Source: Apis mellifera (Eukaryota; Arthropoda; Insecta; Hymenoptera; Apidae). Taken from it: a stretch of 64,000 nucleotides of DNA. The stretch spans positions 5,500,289-5,564,288 of the forward strand of contig NC_037640.1 of NCBI RefSeq assembly GCF_003254395.2, read 5' to 3'. Position 1 is the first letter of the stretch; every line of letters starts with the position of its first letter. Below, piece after piece: positions 1 through 12,510 of this stretch. The position numbers were made by a program, and so were the translations under genes. Under the pieces are notes generated by a model, which searched no databases, was not told where the DNA came from, and was given only the letters and a program-made list of their open reading frames with translations.

Positions 1-335
1 TATATTATATTATATATTTTCTCTAATATAAAATATATCTTGTATAAAAAATTAATATTTATTAATTAATCGTATTTAATTCTACTAATTTTTATAATAT
101 TTATTAAAAAATATTTATTTACAAATTTATTTTATAATGTTAATTAAAAGATCAAAAATTGAATAAAATTTAAATAAATTATGAATAAATATTAATTATT
201 TTTTTGAAAGAATAATATGTATGTTCGTTGAACAATCAATTCATTAAAAAAAAATTAGATAATGAAAATATGCAATTATTATTGCATAATAATAAAAAAA
301 TAGATAAAAGAGAAACGCGAAATTAATTGAAATTC
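1..335. other. AT-rich 5' flank, no gene seen
   Basis: Extremely AT-rich sequence made of short A and T runs with almost no CpG. I see no open frame, RNA gene or repeat unit in it. It ends abruptly near position 335, where CpG-rich DNA begins. It is most simply read as intergenic DNA upstream of the osp promoter. Confidence 0.6.
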
Positions 336-1607
336 TTACGCCGGCGCTATATTCCAGTAGAAGAAGGAACTAGTTTGGCGCTGGCGTAGTATCGTATACA
401 AGAGGCGTGCTACGGTCGATCGAGCGAGAGTGAGCGCTGCCGGTGGCATAGAGGCCGAGTTAAACGGGCCAGATCGCAGATGGACGTCCGCGGGAGCGTT
501 CTGTCATGGAGAGCACAACGCGATGTGCCGTAAGTGTGCTCAAGTATCGTTGTCGTCGTGGTCGTTGCCGAAGTAATCGCGTGTGTAATATTTCAAATTG
601 TATCATAGGTTTATCACAGTGACAATCGATATATTTAGGCGTGCGTAAAGATCGTGGTGCTCGTGGTGCTACTATCGGTATATCGTGAACTGTGGCAATC
701 GAATAATTGTATCGCAGCCACGTCTCTATATATCCAAGACATCTTCATCAATCTTCAGCGATTAAAAGAAGTGATTCTTTGTGAATCGAATAATCGCATC
801 TACGTGCGATTAACGTTCGATTCATCGAACAATCGATAAATCGGCAAACGGTGCTGTGACATGTTAACTGAGGTGCATGCCATTGTGTCTAATAATAGAT
901 TCGTGATTCGAAGTATCGCATATAATCCACGTGTTCGTTTCGAAGAGCGTACGGTATTCAAATATTGTCAACAAGTTCGAAGAATAGTCACCTGCTACGT
1001 AGCATTTGGACAACCGTTTCGTGGAATTGAGTCAATGTCGACAACGGTACGCGTGTTGTTACCGCGTGACATAAAGGCATTGTAAACACACAAGTACGAG
1101 ACGCATTTCGTTTGTATACATTACGAAATTTAAACGAAGTCGAGCACGTATATTCTTCGTAGAACGTAATGTAAACAACAAGCAAAGAAACGGATCGAAG
1201 TTTTTTCCGGTTACGACCATTACAAATATACTATTTATATACATTGGCAATATCTACGCAATATTTCGCTTTTCGAGAATCGCAAGCGACGCTTCGATAT
1301 ACAATCGATTTTCGATAGTATCACGAACCTGGTCACATGGTACAAACGAAATCGATTGCGATTATAATCGAAAACGTATCGTTGTCGATCGATTGCTCGA
1401 TAAATGTCGATCTTCATACGAAACAAGAATACGAAATCCTGTTAACTCGATCCGTTAACGTAACGGACACGCGAAGAATAATCGCGAAGACTGAATTGTT
1501 TCGTAGCACATTTTTATAAACGAAATCGTGTGTAAATCAAATTATTTGGTGGTGATAAGGAATTGTATCAAAGTTTACGAGATATATTAATCGATCGGGC
1601 GGAATCA
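336..1607 (+). promoter_or_regulatory. osp: probable osp promoter and 5' UTR region
   Basis: The sequence switches from AT-rich to CpG-rich near 336 and is particularly GC-rich from about 340 to 540, as expected around a transcription start. I cannot fix the start site: no convincing TATA box and initiator pair stands out. A strong donor-like GTAAGT lies at 530-535, and an acceptor-like pyrimidine tract ending in ACAG lies at about 1612-1630, so the 5' UTR may contain an intron of about 1.1 kb. From 540 to 1600 the sequence has mixed composition, with many short TCGA/CGAT words and no plausible protein. The assignment rests on position upstream of coding exon 1 and on composition only. Confidence 0.35.
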
Positions 1608-1646
1608 ATGCGTTCTCGCTTCTCGAACAGCGGTGTACGACAGTGA
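1608..1646 (+). other. upstream ORF 1 (12 codons) in the osp leader
   Basis: An ATG at 1608 opens a 12-codon frame that stops with TGA at 1644-1646. It is out of frame with the main osp start. If the transcript includes this part of the leader, it could reduce initiation at the main start. Translation is not shown. Confidence 0.3.
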
Positions 1647-1675
1647 CAAATAAAAAAGGGAGTGAGAGACGAACG

Positions 1676-1702
1676 ATGCTGCTGTCCGGTTGTCGCGGTT
1701 AA
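1676..1702 (+). other. upstream ORF 2 (8 codons), same frame as the osp start
   Basis: An ATG at 1676 encodes M-L-L-S-G-C-R-G and stops at TAA (1700-1702), 15 nt before the main ATG at 1718. It shares the frame of the main ORF. The in-frame stop therefore closes the coding frame upstream and makes 1718 the first usable in-frame methionine in this exon. Confidence 0.4.
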
Positions 1703-1717
1703 TTCGCACGTGTCGCG

Positions 1718-1858
1718 ATGTCGGGCGGCACGGCGGGCGTCCGTGGCACCGGCGCCGAGTGCAGGAAGTTCGCGCCGAACATATTCAACAAGAGCAAGTG
1801 CAGCAGCTGCTTCAAGCAGAAGGAGGAGCACAGTGCGGAGGCTCTGGAATGCAACAGG
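1718..1858 (+). CDS. osp: outspread / MPRIP-like protein, coding exon 1 (residues 1-47)
   Basis: This exon encodes 47 residues. After a short Gly-rich start comes the motif C15-R-K-F-A-P-N-I-F-N-K-S-K-C28-S-S-C31-F, followed by an Lys/Glu-rich segment ending E-C45-N-R47. The CRKF-NIFNKSKC-CF pattern is the conserved N-terminus of vertebrate MPRIP and fly Outspread, scaffold proteins that link RhoA, myosin phosphatase and F-actin. In flies, osp mutants hold their wings spread. The spaced Cys residues (15, 28, 31, perhaps with H38 and C45) could bind zinc, but this is inference. The start at 1718 has G at -3 and follows an in-frame stop at 1700. The exon ends in phase 0 at AGG|GTGAGT. Identification is from memory of the family motif; the downstream exon supports it. 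Confidence 0.88.
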
Positions 1859-1864
1859 GTGAGT
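1859..1864 (+). other. osp: 5' splice site of intron 1
   Basis: GTGAGT directly after codon 47 (AGG) is a near-perfect donor. It leaves phase 0, which matches the phase-0 start of exon 2. A CT-rich stretch begins within 25 nt downstream. Confidence 0.85.
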
Positions 1865-1943
1865 TTTGCTTGATGGACTCTCTATCTTTCTCTTTTTCTC
1901 TCTTTTTCTCCTTTGCGTGTGTCTTTCTCACTTTCTCGTATGT

Positions 1944-1975
<32 letters not shown>

Positions 1976-1993
1976 CTTCTTTCTTCTTCTTCA
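1944..1993. repeat. (CT)n followed by (CTT)n microsatellite
   Basis: About 13 CT dinucleotides followed by TTC/TTCT units, 85 nt after the exon 1 donor. It contains GAGAG motifs on the opposite strand, the type of site bound by GAGA-type factors in flies. Any such role here is inference. Confidence 0.9.
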
Positions 1994-4900
1994 TCTTTAT
2001 CTTTCGTTCGTTGCGTATCTATCTTCGTCTCAGTCTTACGCGTGCGTACTCGGTCCATCTCGAGCCGGCATTTTGTCTTTCTTGCTCGCTCACGAATTTT
2101 TTGGTACGATCCGGACCAGGCAGAAGGACGAAAGTCCTGTTGGTATTATGTAAGATGAACGCGTGTACGATGAACGCGATTAGTCCGCGGAACGAACGGT
2201 TTTCAGCAGACACCGTACCAACATCTCTTTTCAGTTTTCGTCACGTTCAAATAGCGGTTCGTTTCTCGTGAAACTGTACGATTCACGTTCGTACGTGACG
2301 TTTTGTAGGCGATTATCTTGCAATTAGATTCCATTTATGTTATTATATACGATCGACATACGAGAATACGATATTAAACTTATTTCTTTTCTAATAAAAA
2401 TTCATTTCAAACATATAAAAAAATTACATATATAAAATGTTTAATTTGACATTGGATTAAAAAAAAAAAAGAATGGAACATAAGCGGGATTCAAGGTTGA
2501 TGAAGATAGATGGAAGAAATTATTATTGGCGGAGGCGTTGAGGGTTTTTCAAGGTTAATCTTGATCAATCGGATAAGGCTATTCAAAGCGTATCTTTTTA
2601 AATAGACCGAAGGTCGATAATCATAAAATCATTTTCTTCAATGCTACAGGTCGTTAAACTTTTTTCTTTTAAATAAAGAAAGATAAAACATATCTTCAAA
2701 TCTTGGAGATTTCTCTTATTTTCCATCATCCAAAGATCCCCAACTCGCGTTTCGATTGAATCGTAATTTACAAACGAATTCCCGAAAAAGTACGAGGCAT
2801 AAATACGTGACACGCGATACAAGGGACGCGTTAAAAGAAGAAGAACAAGAATCTTTATAGTATAGTTTTCTTCCTTCTGCCGTGGTTTTTATTTATAACA
2901 GGGTCCGGCGCGCTCGTCGATGAGCAAAATTGCCTCGTAAATGCGGGGTCCCCAGAGGAATGGGTGGGGGTGGTAGGAAAATAAAAGCGTTAAAAACCAA
3001 TTTACGCTACGGATCGTACGGTACCGTTGAAATACCAGCATCGCAACGTTATAACGTATATACGCGTATGTTAATATCGCGGAACCGTTCTCCGTTTAAA
3101 GTCCGTTCGATAAGACAACATTTATTGTCTTTGTCTCGTCTGGTTCTCTCAAGTTTCTCGGATTCATCGACGATTATCCGGTTTTTCTATCCTCGCCTCG
3201 TATTTCTTCTTACTTTTTACGCCGGAATCGATTGGAGGAAAGGGAAAAAGAAGGCTTTGAATAGATATAGATGCTTTTTGCGGTTACGAGAAAACGTATA
3301 GCCGATACGATGAACGACGAGCGGCGTTTCTGGTTCCCGCTAATGACACCGGGAAAATTGCACGTCGGGGAAATTTCACGCGGTTCATATTGATTTTATC
3401 TTTGCATATTTTTATCGGGAAATATTTGCCAAGTTTCGTGTTTATCGGATAATTTTATTTCGTTTATCTCGTTGCATGAAACAGTAAAATGTATATTGAT
3501 TGGGAACGTTGAAGTTTAGAAAATTGAAATATTTTAAACAAGTTATTCTTTTCATACGTAAATGGGAATAAGAATTTAATCAAGTTGGTTTATTATTTTA
3601 CGGTATTTTCTTAAATTTTCTTCTTAAACTTCAATGTGATCAATCAATTACAAAACATCAAAAAGTAACGTAGCAATATAATTTCAATTTATAACGGTTT
3701 CTTGTCTGGAAGTTGAATCTCTATCTAGCCTTTTTACACAATTCAACTATTATTCATCGAAGAAGTTATGAATTTGTTGATTTTTACGAATCGCGCAAAT
3801 CACTCGATTATTTCATTCAATATAAATTTATGATTAATATCTATACGATATAAATTTATCACTTGTTGATTTATTAATATTATTAGCCAGAAGATTATCA
3901 GAATTTAATAAGTAGATTTAAAAAAATTACAAAAATTTCAACAAATTCAAAATATCAAATTCCACGGTGGAAAGAATATTGCCATTGCAAAATTCGCTAT
4001 CGAATCTGGCTATGAGTTTCTTTCGAACATCTCAATTATATAATCCGCATGTAATAAATTTACAATTTTTCTCGAAAGACACGCGAAATCGAGAGAATCT
4101 CAATCTACGCGAAAACGAATCGAAAGAATACTTGCGCAACGTTAAGATAAAAATCTCGAATACGTAATATAAAAAAAATGGAAATAAGAGAGAAGGATTC
4201 GCGCGAATTTGAGGTATGAAGGGGACGTATTTCCTTTTTTTTTTCCTTCTTCTTCCCTCTTCCTTCTTCCTCTCCCACCCCGTTTTCGGCCAAAAGTCGG
4301 GGCAATTTTGTACACGGTACAATGGGACACGTTGCCGAGGCCGTTGCAAATTTCGGAATGTCGGCAGCCTTGCGACCTGTTCTCGGTGCATTCCAGCCGT
4401 CTTCTCGCGGCACCCCAACAGGGCCCTTTCCAGAGTTGTTGGCTTGTCGGCTTTCGCCTGGATGCGGTATCTCTGTATCGGTTTATTCTCCGCCACTTTG
4501 CCTCTCCGTCGCTCCCTCTCTGTCCAACCACCAGCTCGTCCGCCTCACCCCTCTCTCTCTCGCGCCCACTATCTCTCCCGTTCCACGGTGTTGTCCTCTC
4601 TCCCTCCCCTCCCCCGTATAACCGCAAATAACGAATGCATACGCAATCCAACCTTTCTTTGCCCCTCGGTCGCACGGTTCTTCGTCTCGTAATTTGACGA
4701 GGAGAGCCTCGAATCGAAGGAATTTGACCTTTTACTGCGTTTCTCGCGGCGGCCCTCTCCCCGAGATCGTTTCTACGAGTTACGACTATCGCGGAAGTGG
4801 AGGCTGATTGCGTGAATACCTGCGAAACGCGTGTTCCACGCCGATTCCAGGCCTCTTAAAAGGTTATACGAGCGATATCGGGGGGAGGTTCCATAGTATA

Positions 4901-7900
4901 GGCGTACCTGTTTCGGTTAATCTAGTTGCGTGTGTATACTCACGTTCGTTAAATCGTCGATTTTTGGAAGAAAGAAAACGGGTATCGAGATTGTTGTGAA
5001 ATTTTCGTGGGGTATCCATTTCACTTGCTCCATTTATATCGAGCTTTGTACGATTTATGAAAGGAAAAAAAAGAAACGAAAACCGAGATATTGAGATTTC
5101 GAGTGATATATATATATAGTTTTCAAACGATTTTTCGTGTAAAGTGATGCCAAATGCTTGATACTTTGTGTTGAGTATTTGGTATCGAATTATTTTGAAT
5201 ATTATCACTGGGACTTTCGATCAGATAAGGGCAAGGTTCCTTACAAATTGAATTCTCATGATTTTTCCAAATCTGTCGATCGGTTTTTGTTCCCGGTTAG
5301 GGGGATTGTAATTAATAACGAGGCGTATTCGGTTTCGGTTAATTGAATCCTTGGATATTGTATTCTCATTGTCAATTTTAATATATTGTGTATCTCAGCG
5401 TGGTGTCTCGAGGGTGACGTTGTAAGTTTGTCGAAGCTCGAAGTCATCCTGTCGACGAGGAAAATAAAATTGCATCGCCTTTCATCGACTCCCTTTCACG
5501 TTTAATTATATTACAATAATGAATATAATACGACAAGGGTTGTTCCATTGTGTATCTGGGGCAAGATATTTTTCTTTCAATTTCTTCGTTCAATTGAAAA
5601 AAAACGAGACAATAACAATAATCAATTTACCAATCTTGCGCAATCGAAACGGAGATATTCCATTCTTAGAAAAACAGAAATTCGAATTTTACCGATAAAT
5701 TATCCCCTTGTTCCCCAATTTCCATAGATTTCCCTCCCTCCCCTTATTAAAAATCGCCTTATTAAACGCCACTGAAGCGCGTAACCACGGATTATTGAAC
5801 CGAAAATCCCATCGAATCGGAGAGAGATCGGTTTCTCGTTTAATTACGACTTTTCACGCGATTCGATCCTCGATTCCGCGGTTTAATCCCTGTGATCATC
5901 GACCACCCTTTCGTTCCGGGTTGCTCCACGTGAGAAAGTGATCAAAAGTAGCCGTGATCGAACGAGAGAGAGTCGAAAGAACGAGACGATTGATAAAGGA
6001 TCCCTGCCCGTTGCGTACAGGGGCCCGTTGTTGTTTCTGGAGAGAAGAGCGAGTGAGAGAGAGAGGAAAGGGGTGGAAGAGAAGGAGGAGGAGGATAGGG
6101 AGCCCGGGGGCCGCGTTGTTCACGACCAACCATTATCGGTCCGCGGCTCCGTATTTTCTGTCCGATTACTTCTTCGTGAGCGCCTCGGTAAGTGGCCTTC
6201 GAGAAATAATTTCCTCTGGGGTTTCGTGGCCACTCGAGGTCCCTGAAATTTTGATCCGGTGAAACGATTTCGAGATGCCTTACGGTACCGATTCCTCCTC
6301 TCCTTCCCACCCATTTCCTTTACTTTATCCTCCTCCTTTCTTTCCTCACTTCTTCCTCTCGATGCTGCACCGCATAAGCTTGCGTACGAGGCTGTACACG
6401 TGTTTTCGCTATCGATTACGTTGGGATCACGTGTTCGAAATCCGGCGTGAAACGCTTCCTCCCTTCGGAGAGAAAAGAGATGTTTTAGTTTAAAGGAGGG
6501 TAATTTCATTGATCGAATTGGATTTTAAGTATTAAGATTTATTTAATATATTTTAGAAAGGTGTAGGAAGGGAGGAAGATAAATTAGATTTCGAATTTTT
6601 GTATCGAGAAAGAATAGATTTTGAAATACGAAATTTTGAAGTAGTTAAAGAGACGTTTCGAAAGATAATATATTTTATCTTCGAATTCTTAAATATTTGG
6701 AATATCTTAGGATATGATTCTTCGTGTAAAGAAAATTTTGGCCATTTTTCGGATTTTTTTGTTTCTTTAAATAAATTTCCTGTTCAAAATTTTCTTACTT
6801 TCTATTTAATAGTTTTAAAGGAAATTTCGTATATAATGGTTGAAGGGAAAGTTTGTTGGATATAATCGCGATAAATTAATTTCGCGATATATTTGCCAAT
6901 CAAGTTAAACGCAACGAGTGGAGGATAATCTATCGCAATTGTGAATTGTTCGCAGTTTATCGCGAGTTTATCTGCCGTTGATGCTCGTCGATTGAAAACG
7001 GAGCCTGACAAGATCGAGACCGCGATGCTTCTGCACAGAAACGTAACGATACTGTTCGTACGACACGACGTTGTTTCCACCACGCACGCATCTCGGTTAA
7101 TTAACGCGATTAATTCTTTCGATTCTTCGCGATTCTTCTGGTAATTAACGCGCGTTATTGCGCAACTATCCGTAACGATTTCCTTCCAGACATTTTTCTT
7201 ATCGACCAGATCTCTCGACGATTTTCCTCGATAACGGGATTCGCGTGTGCATAAACACGCGATGAATTCGAGTATGGTTAACGCGATTGCGAATAAATCA
7301 GGAAATTTCTATCTTTCGTGAGTTTTTCGTGGGTGTTGTATTTTACGAATATATACGAATGAAATTTCGTCTTCTTTTAATTTATCGGGAATATCTCCAT
7401 ATTCAAGCATACGAAACATTTAAAGCGAAACCTGAAATTCAATCAAAATTAGCTTTAAAAGTTGTAAAATAGTTGTTGCATTTTATACTATCGATAAATA
7501 ATTTATATAGAAATGTTACCGAGAAGAGTTCTCTTCGAAGTTATCCGATTATTATACAAGAAATTTGCATATTTTTCATAAATCAGAAATCAATATCCCC
7601 ATGAAAAATTCGTTTTAAATCTTTCAATTCCAAATTTCCAATACCCTGTTCAAGATTATTTCATTCACGATTCCATCCACATCCTTAATCGTTTCATTAA
7701 GAAAACTCGAAAAAAAAATCCAATACGATTACGCGTGTTAGTAAAGCAAGGCTTCGTTTCGAAAGAAGAAAACGTTTCTAAGCCTCGTTAGAGACGGCAG
7801 CAACCCCTTTGGAAAAGATCCAATCGAAAAACTACACCCATTATTGTCAGGAAGGTTTTTATCAAGATCGAGCAATTTCCAGCGAGAAGAAATTTCGAAA

Positions 7901-8745
7901 CGACACACACGTACGCTCTCTCAAAGATCACTTCGCTCACGATCCCGCATTCTCGAAGTAGGATCTTCTAATCGCCTCATTAGGAACAGTTGAATCGCGC
8001 GTGCGCATCTTATCCCGCGTTACAATTTATAATTCTGATGATTATCTTCGGGTATAGGCCGGCGGGGGACGCGTAAAACACCGTATACCGTGCCGATAAA
8101 CCGTATACGCCTGTATATTCCTGCGTGGCCTCCCTGCCATAAGTTTCGATCGAAGTTTAAAAAGGGCCGCCGTTTTCGCCGGAGTCACGACAAATTATTG
8201 ATGATCTTATGGACAGGCAATAGAGATGGTTATCGAGAGCTCGCTTCACAGAAAGGTCGTGTCGTGCAACACGACACGGCAAAAACCTTCGAATACCTGT
8301 TCGCGTTGTGTTCCAACTGGAAGAAATGGCCACGGTTTTCAAGCGGACACGGCCCCTCGGAATCGATGGTGGATAGAACTCGTCCTCCCCTTTTCTTGCC
8401 TTCCTGCGCCTTCCCTCGTCCTCTGCCACTCCGAGTTTCGTTTCCAACGTATGAATGTATCGCCATTCATCGGTTGATAATAAAGGTAATATTGGGAAAC
8501 GAGCATCGCGTTTGATTTAGAGCAGGTGTTCGTTCGAATTGATAAAATGTAGGCGAACAATTACACGCGTCGCACAACAGGGAACAGTTCTCTCTCGCGC
8601 TTGACTTTCCATTAGAGCGTGCGTTTAAGAGTAGTCTCGGATAGCCGGTGATTCGTCGTATAGATAGTAGTCAGGCGGTGGGTTTGTACGGTTTGTGTGG
8701 GTTCTTCGGCTGCTCTCTTATCTCCTTTTTCCCCCGAGTTTCTTT

Positions 8746-8778
8746 TTCTCTCTCTCTCTCTCTTTCTTTCTCTCTCCT
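8746..8778. repeat. (CT)n-rich microsatellite
   Basis: CT dinucleotides interrupted by TTT. Ordinary low-complexity DNA in intron 1. Confidence 0.85.
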
Positions 8779-9480
8779 CAAGTTCTTTGAAAATGTTGAG
8801 CACACCGAGTGATAGTCACTTGACGTTAACGAGGTAAAGGAGATGGAACTCGTTCCCTGGTTCTTCTCTTAATGCATTACCGATGGGTAACGTTCTTTCT
8901 TTTTTTTTTTTTTTTTAGAAAAATCGTAAGAGAGAAACCTTGCGTGAAGAGGTTCTTCTTTATTTAAGCTCCGTTCGAATTATCGAAGACGATATCCACG
9001 CTCGGTGATATCGATACAAAATCAATTCGAACGATATATAACGCGTTTTATTATAAAGATTAGCTTTTTACCTGTCTCGAAGAATTTCTCATTTATTTCT
9101 CGATATTCAAACTCTCGATATTCAGATATAGCTCTTCGAAAATTATTCTTTATCGAAGCCACCACTCTTATTTTTTTTTTTTTTGAAAAACATCGATAGA
9201 AAATCTTGCAAAGGCAAGAGAAGAGAGATCGGTATCGAGCATCGCGCGTTTAGTGAACGAAGTTGGCGCAGCGAAACTCGTACGATACTCGCCACGATAC
9301 TCGGCAACGCTTTAAAGGGCATCAGTATGCAGAAGGTCGCCGCGGCAAGAATTTTCGGGCCCGTCGTCCTCGCGCGGATCAACTTTTGTCCCATCCACAT
9401 GGTCCTCGCATCGTGCACGAGCGGGACAAGATTTCTACGAGTGCGTTCTTGAGAAGCGTTTACCTGTCCATTGTTGCCCG

Positions 9481-9482
<2 letters not shown>

Positions 9483-9511
<29 letters not shown>
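9483..9511. repeat. (TA)n microsatellite
   Basis: An uninterrupted TA dinucleotide run of about 14 units, sitting in an otherwise balanced-composition block. Confidence 0.9.
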
Positions 9512-9514
<3 letters not shown>

Positions 9515-10327
9515 CTTTGCTTACGACGCCAAGCATAAGCGAGAGGTACTGTTATGTCGTGGTGGTGCTCGTATGACGTATCGTGCAACCGATCTTGATA
9601 TTTCTTTCTCGCCTTACGAAACACCGATCTCGCGGTACTCGGTTTTCGGCGACGTTGTTGTACATACATCGTCGTTAAATTACCAGTTACGAGCACAAAG
9701 GTATACGGTTCGCGATTATTTCGCCATTGAACAGCTGAGAGATACCGTTGCTACCGCGTGTTCGTACCGATCCGATCGCGGAGGTCAAGGAACAGCGTGG
9801 AAAATTTCTGGATACGGTTATAGTATATAAGGATTTCGAGATAAGATTCCTTTCTTGGGATTTCTTTTCTCTCAAACGAGGGAAAAGAATCTTGTAATCT
9901 AAATACGATCGTCAAATTTATGGATAATGGAAATTGTTCTTTGTTGATCTTGTATCGAAATTGTAACACATTTCTTCTTTCTATATAGAAGACGAGCTTG
10001 GACTGTTTGGTCTTCTAATGATCCACGAATCCGTATCACGATCGGAATTAGCCCGAAGTCGTCGAGTTTTTCCGGGGCCACGAGTCGAATGGAAGAGGAG
10101 GCGATCGTAAGAGGATCGTAGTAGCTCGGTCGTTATGAATCGAGCGTGTCGCGATCGTTGATCTCGATCCGCGGCCGGTGGTTGGCGACAAAAAGGGTCG
10201 AGGCGCAGAAAATCGTAAAAGACGAGGGCATCCAGTTGTAACGGTATATCGGTGCACGCGGATAGCGAGAGAAAGAGGAGAGGAAGCTCCTTCTTGGCAG
10301 ACGTGGCGACGACGCTGAAACGAAAGC

Positions 10328-10410
10328 TCCTTCTTCTCCTTCTTCTTCTTCTCCTTCTTCTTCGTCTTCTTCTTCTTCTTCTTCTTCGTCGTCCTCTTCT
10401 TCTTCTTCTC
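10328..10410. repeat. (CTT)n microsatellite, interrupted
   Basis: A CTT/TTC triplet run of about 83 bp with CCT and CGT interruptions. It generates spurious poly-Leu and poly-Arg open frames on both strands (10252-10863 + and 9981-10667 -). A complementary GAA run lies 370 bp downstream. Confidence 0.92.
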
Positions 10411-10777
10411 GTGTGGCTCGTTCCTAGTGAATGGAGCACCGTCGGTGGCCTCCCTTGCGGCGCATTCATCCCGCGATCGATAGCCTCGAGGCGATTAATC
10501 GAATCTGGGAAGCCGGAGAGGCCACTCTCCTTCCTTTCCTTCGAATCGACGCGGTTTTTCCTCAACCAACCTCCAACGTTCGCCATAGAAGCCGTCGCAC
10601 GCACGCTCCTTGCCTTTATAAGGACTTCATTGAAAACGCGCCTGTCGCTCGCCTCGAGGCTGGCCAACCTTCGACTGTCGGATAATCTTGTTTTACCCCT
10701 TTTGCCTCGTGTTATTGGTCAATTGACGCGGTGCTCGAGCGGATCGATGTTCCATATTGTTGGAACGAAAGATGAAG

Positions 10778-10804
10778 GAGAAGAAGAAGAAGAAGAAGAA
10801 GAAA
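10778..10804. repeat. (GAA)n microsatellite
   Basis: About nine GAA/AGA triplets, in inverted complementary relation to the CTT run at 10328-10410. Confidence 0.9.
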
Positions 10805-11912
10805 AGGGCGGCAACATTCGCCGATCTGGGATGGTTGCGATTGGATTCCCATTTTTATTCTAATTTTATTCTAGCTTTATCGGTAGCTGGATGCACGTTT
10901 TTTCGAATATATTTTTGGTAGAAAATTTGGGAGGGTTGAGTCGGACGTTCTTTTAGAATTTTTAGAACTGGTTTTTTATTTCTTTCGGTTGAAGGAATGC
11001 CCGATAAACGAACAATCTCTCGTCTGCATTCTTTCAAACGAGATCCATGCGTGGAGGAAAAATAGGATTCAATTAAATTGGCTTTTACGTGGCTCGTTAA
11101 CGAGGCAACGACAAGGAGCTCATTATCTTGTCAATGCGGATTTTTGCATAGGATGAAACGATAGATCCTTAATGGAAAATAAAACGTTTCAATGGAGAGA
11201 TCCGTTGGAGAAGCGGCTCGCTCGCTCGCTCGTTGTTGTTGTTCCCAGGAAAATCGAGATAGGTCCACGTCAATGAGCGATCTGTACCGGTCGGCTTTAC
11301 ATTTACGGAGTTCCTTCTTAACGAGAACTTCTCGTTCCTGGTAACGCGGTTTCCGCGTAGTTACGAAGCGGGGCAACTTACCTGCCCGTCCCTGCGACTC
11401 CGTTTTTTCCCTTCCTCCGCCCGATAAACCTACCGTTTATGATTTCTCCAGTTCCTCTTCAACTCGTGCTCCTTTACCCCCATTTTGTCGTTTCAAATTT
11501 TTAACCAGAGATTTCGATCAATCGAATTCTTCTTCCACTGTAATCTCTTCTCTTCGAATATCTCACAAATTTATATTCCTCTCGAATGTAAATCGTCTCG
11601 AAATTTTCATAGAATTGCTTCTATTCCTTCGATTCTTTCTTTAAAATAAAACATATTCAAACAGTTCGAGAAAAGTGAATCCAAAAGATGAAATATCGAA
11701 CGATAAACTGGCCAATCGAACTTTCCGTGAATCATCGTTCCCCGAAGAAAAACTCTCAATCTCTCCGACAACAATATCCTTCCATTCCCAATCTCGCTCG
11801 AAACTAGTAAAACCTGCTCCATTTCAAAGAAATCTCGTCTAAAAGCGTATCAAAGACCAAGGTCCAATCTACCACCAATTTCCGTCACACAAAGTCTTCC
11901 CCCTCTTTCTCT

Positions 11913-11944
11913 CTCTCCCTTTTTCCTTCGCAAAAAAGGGAGAG
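11913..11944. repeat. inverted repeat, 12-bp arms
   Basis: CTCTCCCTTTTT at 11913-11924 pairs with AAAAAGGGAGAG at 11933-11944 across a short loop containing TTCG. As RNA this would be a 12-bp hairpin. It lies between a CT-rich and an A-rich tract, so it may be a by-product of low complexity. Confidence 0.6.
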
Positions 11945-12051
11945 GAGGAGAAAAAAAAAGAAAAAGAAAGAAAAAGAAGCAAGGAGGAACTAGAGTTAAA
12001 AACTCAACAAGTCGAGTCATCCATCTTTTCTATCCACGAGGCTTATAAGCA

Positions 12052-12086
12052 CTCTCTCTCTCTCTCTCTCTTTCTTCTCTCTTCAG
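12052..12086. repeat. (CT)n microsatellite
   Basis: About ten CT units followed by TTTCTTCTCTCTTC. Confidence 0.88.
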
Positions 12087-12510
12087 CTGTTCTTTCGGAG
12101 GACCTCGGCGATGATGGATGATGAAACGGCGAGGAAAATAAAGCAAATCGCCCGTAGCCCCCGTTCCGGCGACATCCTCCACACTCTCCTCCTCCCCTTC
12201 TCTCTACCCCCACCTTTGGGAATCAGCGTGATATTTCGCCTTCTTCTTGTGCGTCGTCACCACCATCGTCGCTATTTATCCTCGGCCAATGTTCGTCCTC
12301 CCGCTGACCACCGGCAATTAGCCTCACGGTCACGACAAGGACATCCACTTCGTGATAGGCTAAACACAGGTCGGCCACTCTATGAGATATTGCTCGACGA
12401 TCGAGAGGAGGGGGTACAGGATGGATAATTTGTGATCGTTGCGATCCCCACACTGTGCTGGTCCACGCTGCTGCGAAGAGAAAGAGAGAGAGATTTCCCT
12501 CCCCTCAGAA

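Larger units (their letters stand above)
1865..12500 (+). other. intron 1 segment: CT-rich start, alternating AT-rich and CpG-rich blocks
   Basis: The first 130 nt of the segment are CT/CTT-rich. 2280-2900 and 3400-4200 are AT-rich. 4210-4700 is pyrimidine-rich and GC-richer. 5500-5750 and 6490-7640 are AT-rich. 5930-6480 is CpG-rich and contains a strong donor-like CTCG|GTAAGT at 6188 with no assigned exon. 8080-8480 and 9200-9450 are GC-richer blocks without a recognisable product. Apart from the microsatellites listed separately I see no defined element. Confidence 0.5.

Noticed and set aside
1690..2271. 193-codon frame overlapping osp exon 1
   Set aside because: Wrong frame relative to the conserved CRKF/NIFNKSKC motif, and it runs through the exon 1 donor into CT repeats.
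4032..4675. Overlapping frames of 154 and 177 codons on the - strand
   Set aside because: They run over a CT-rich block and give Arg/Glu/Lys-rich products without recognisable motifs.
9981..10863. Open frames of 228 codons (-) and 203 codons (+) over the same region
   Set aside because: Both are carried by the CTT/GAA microsatellites and give poly-Arg or poly-Leu; no domain or splice context.
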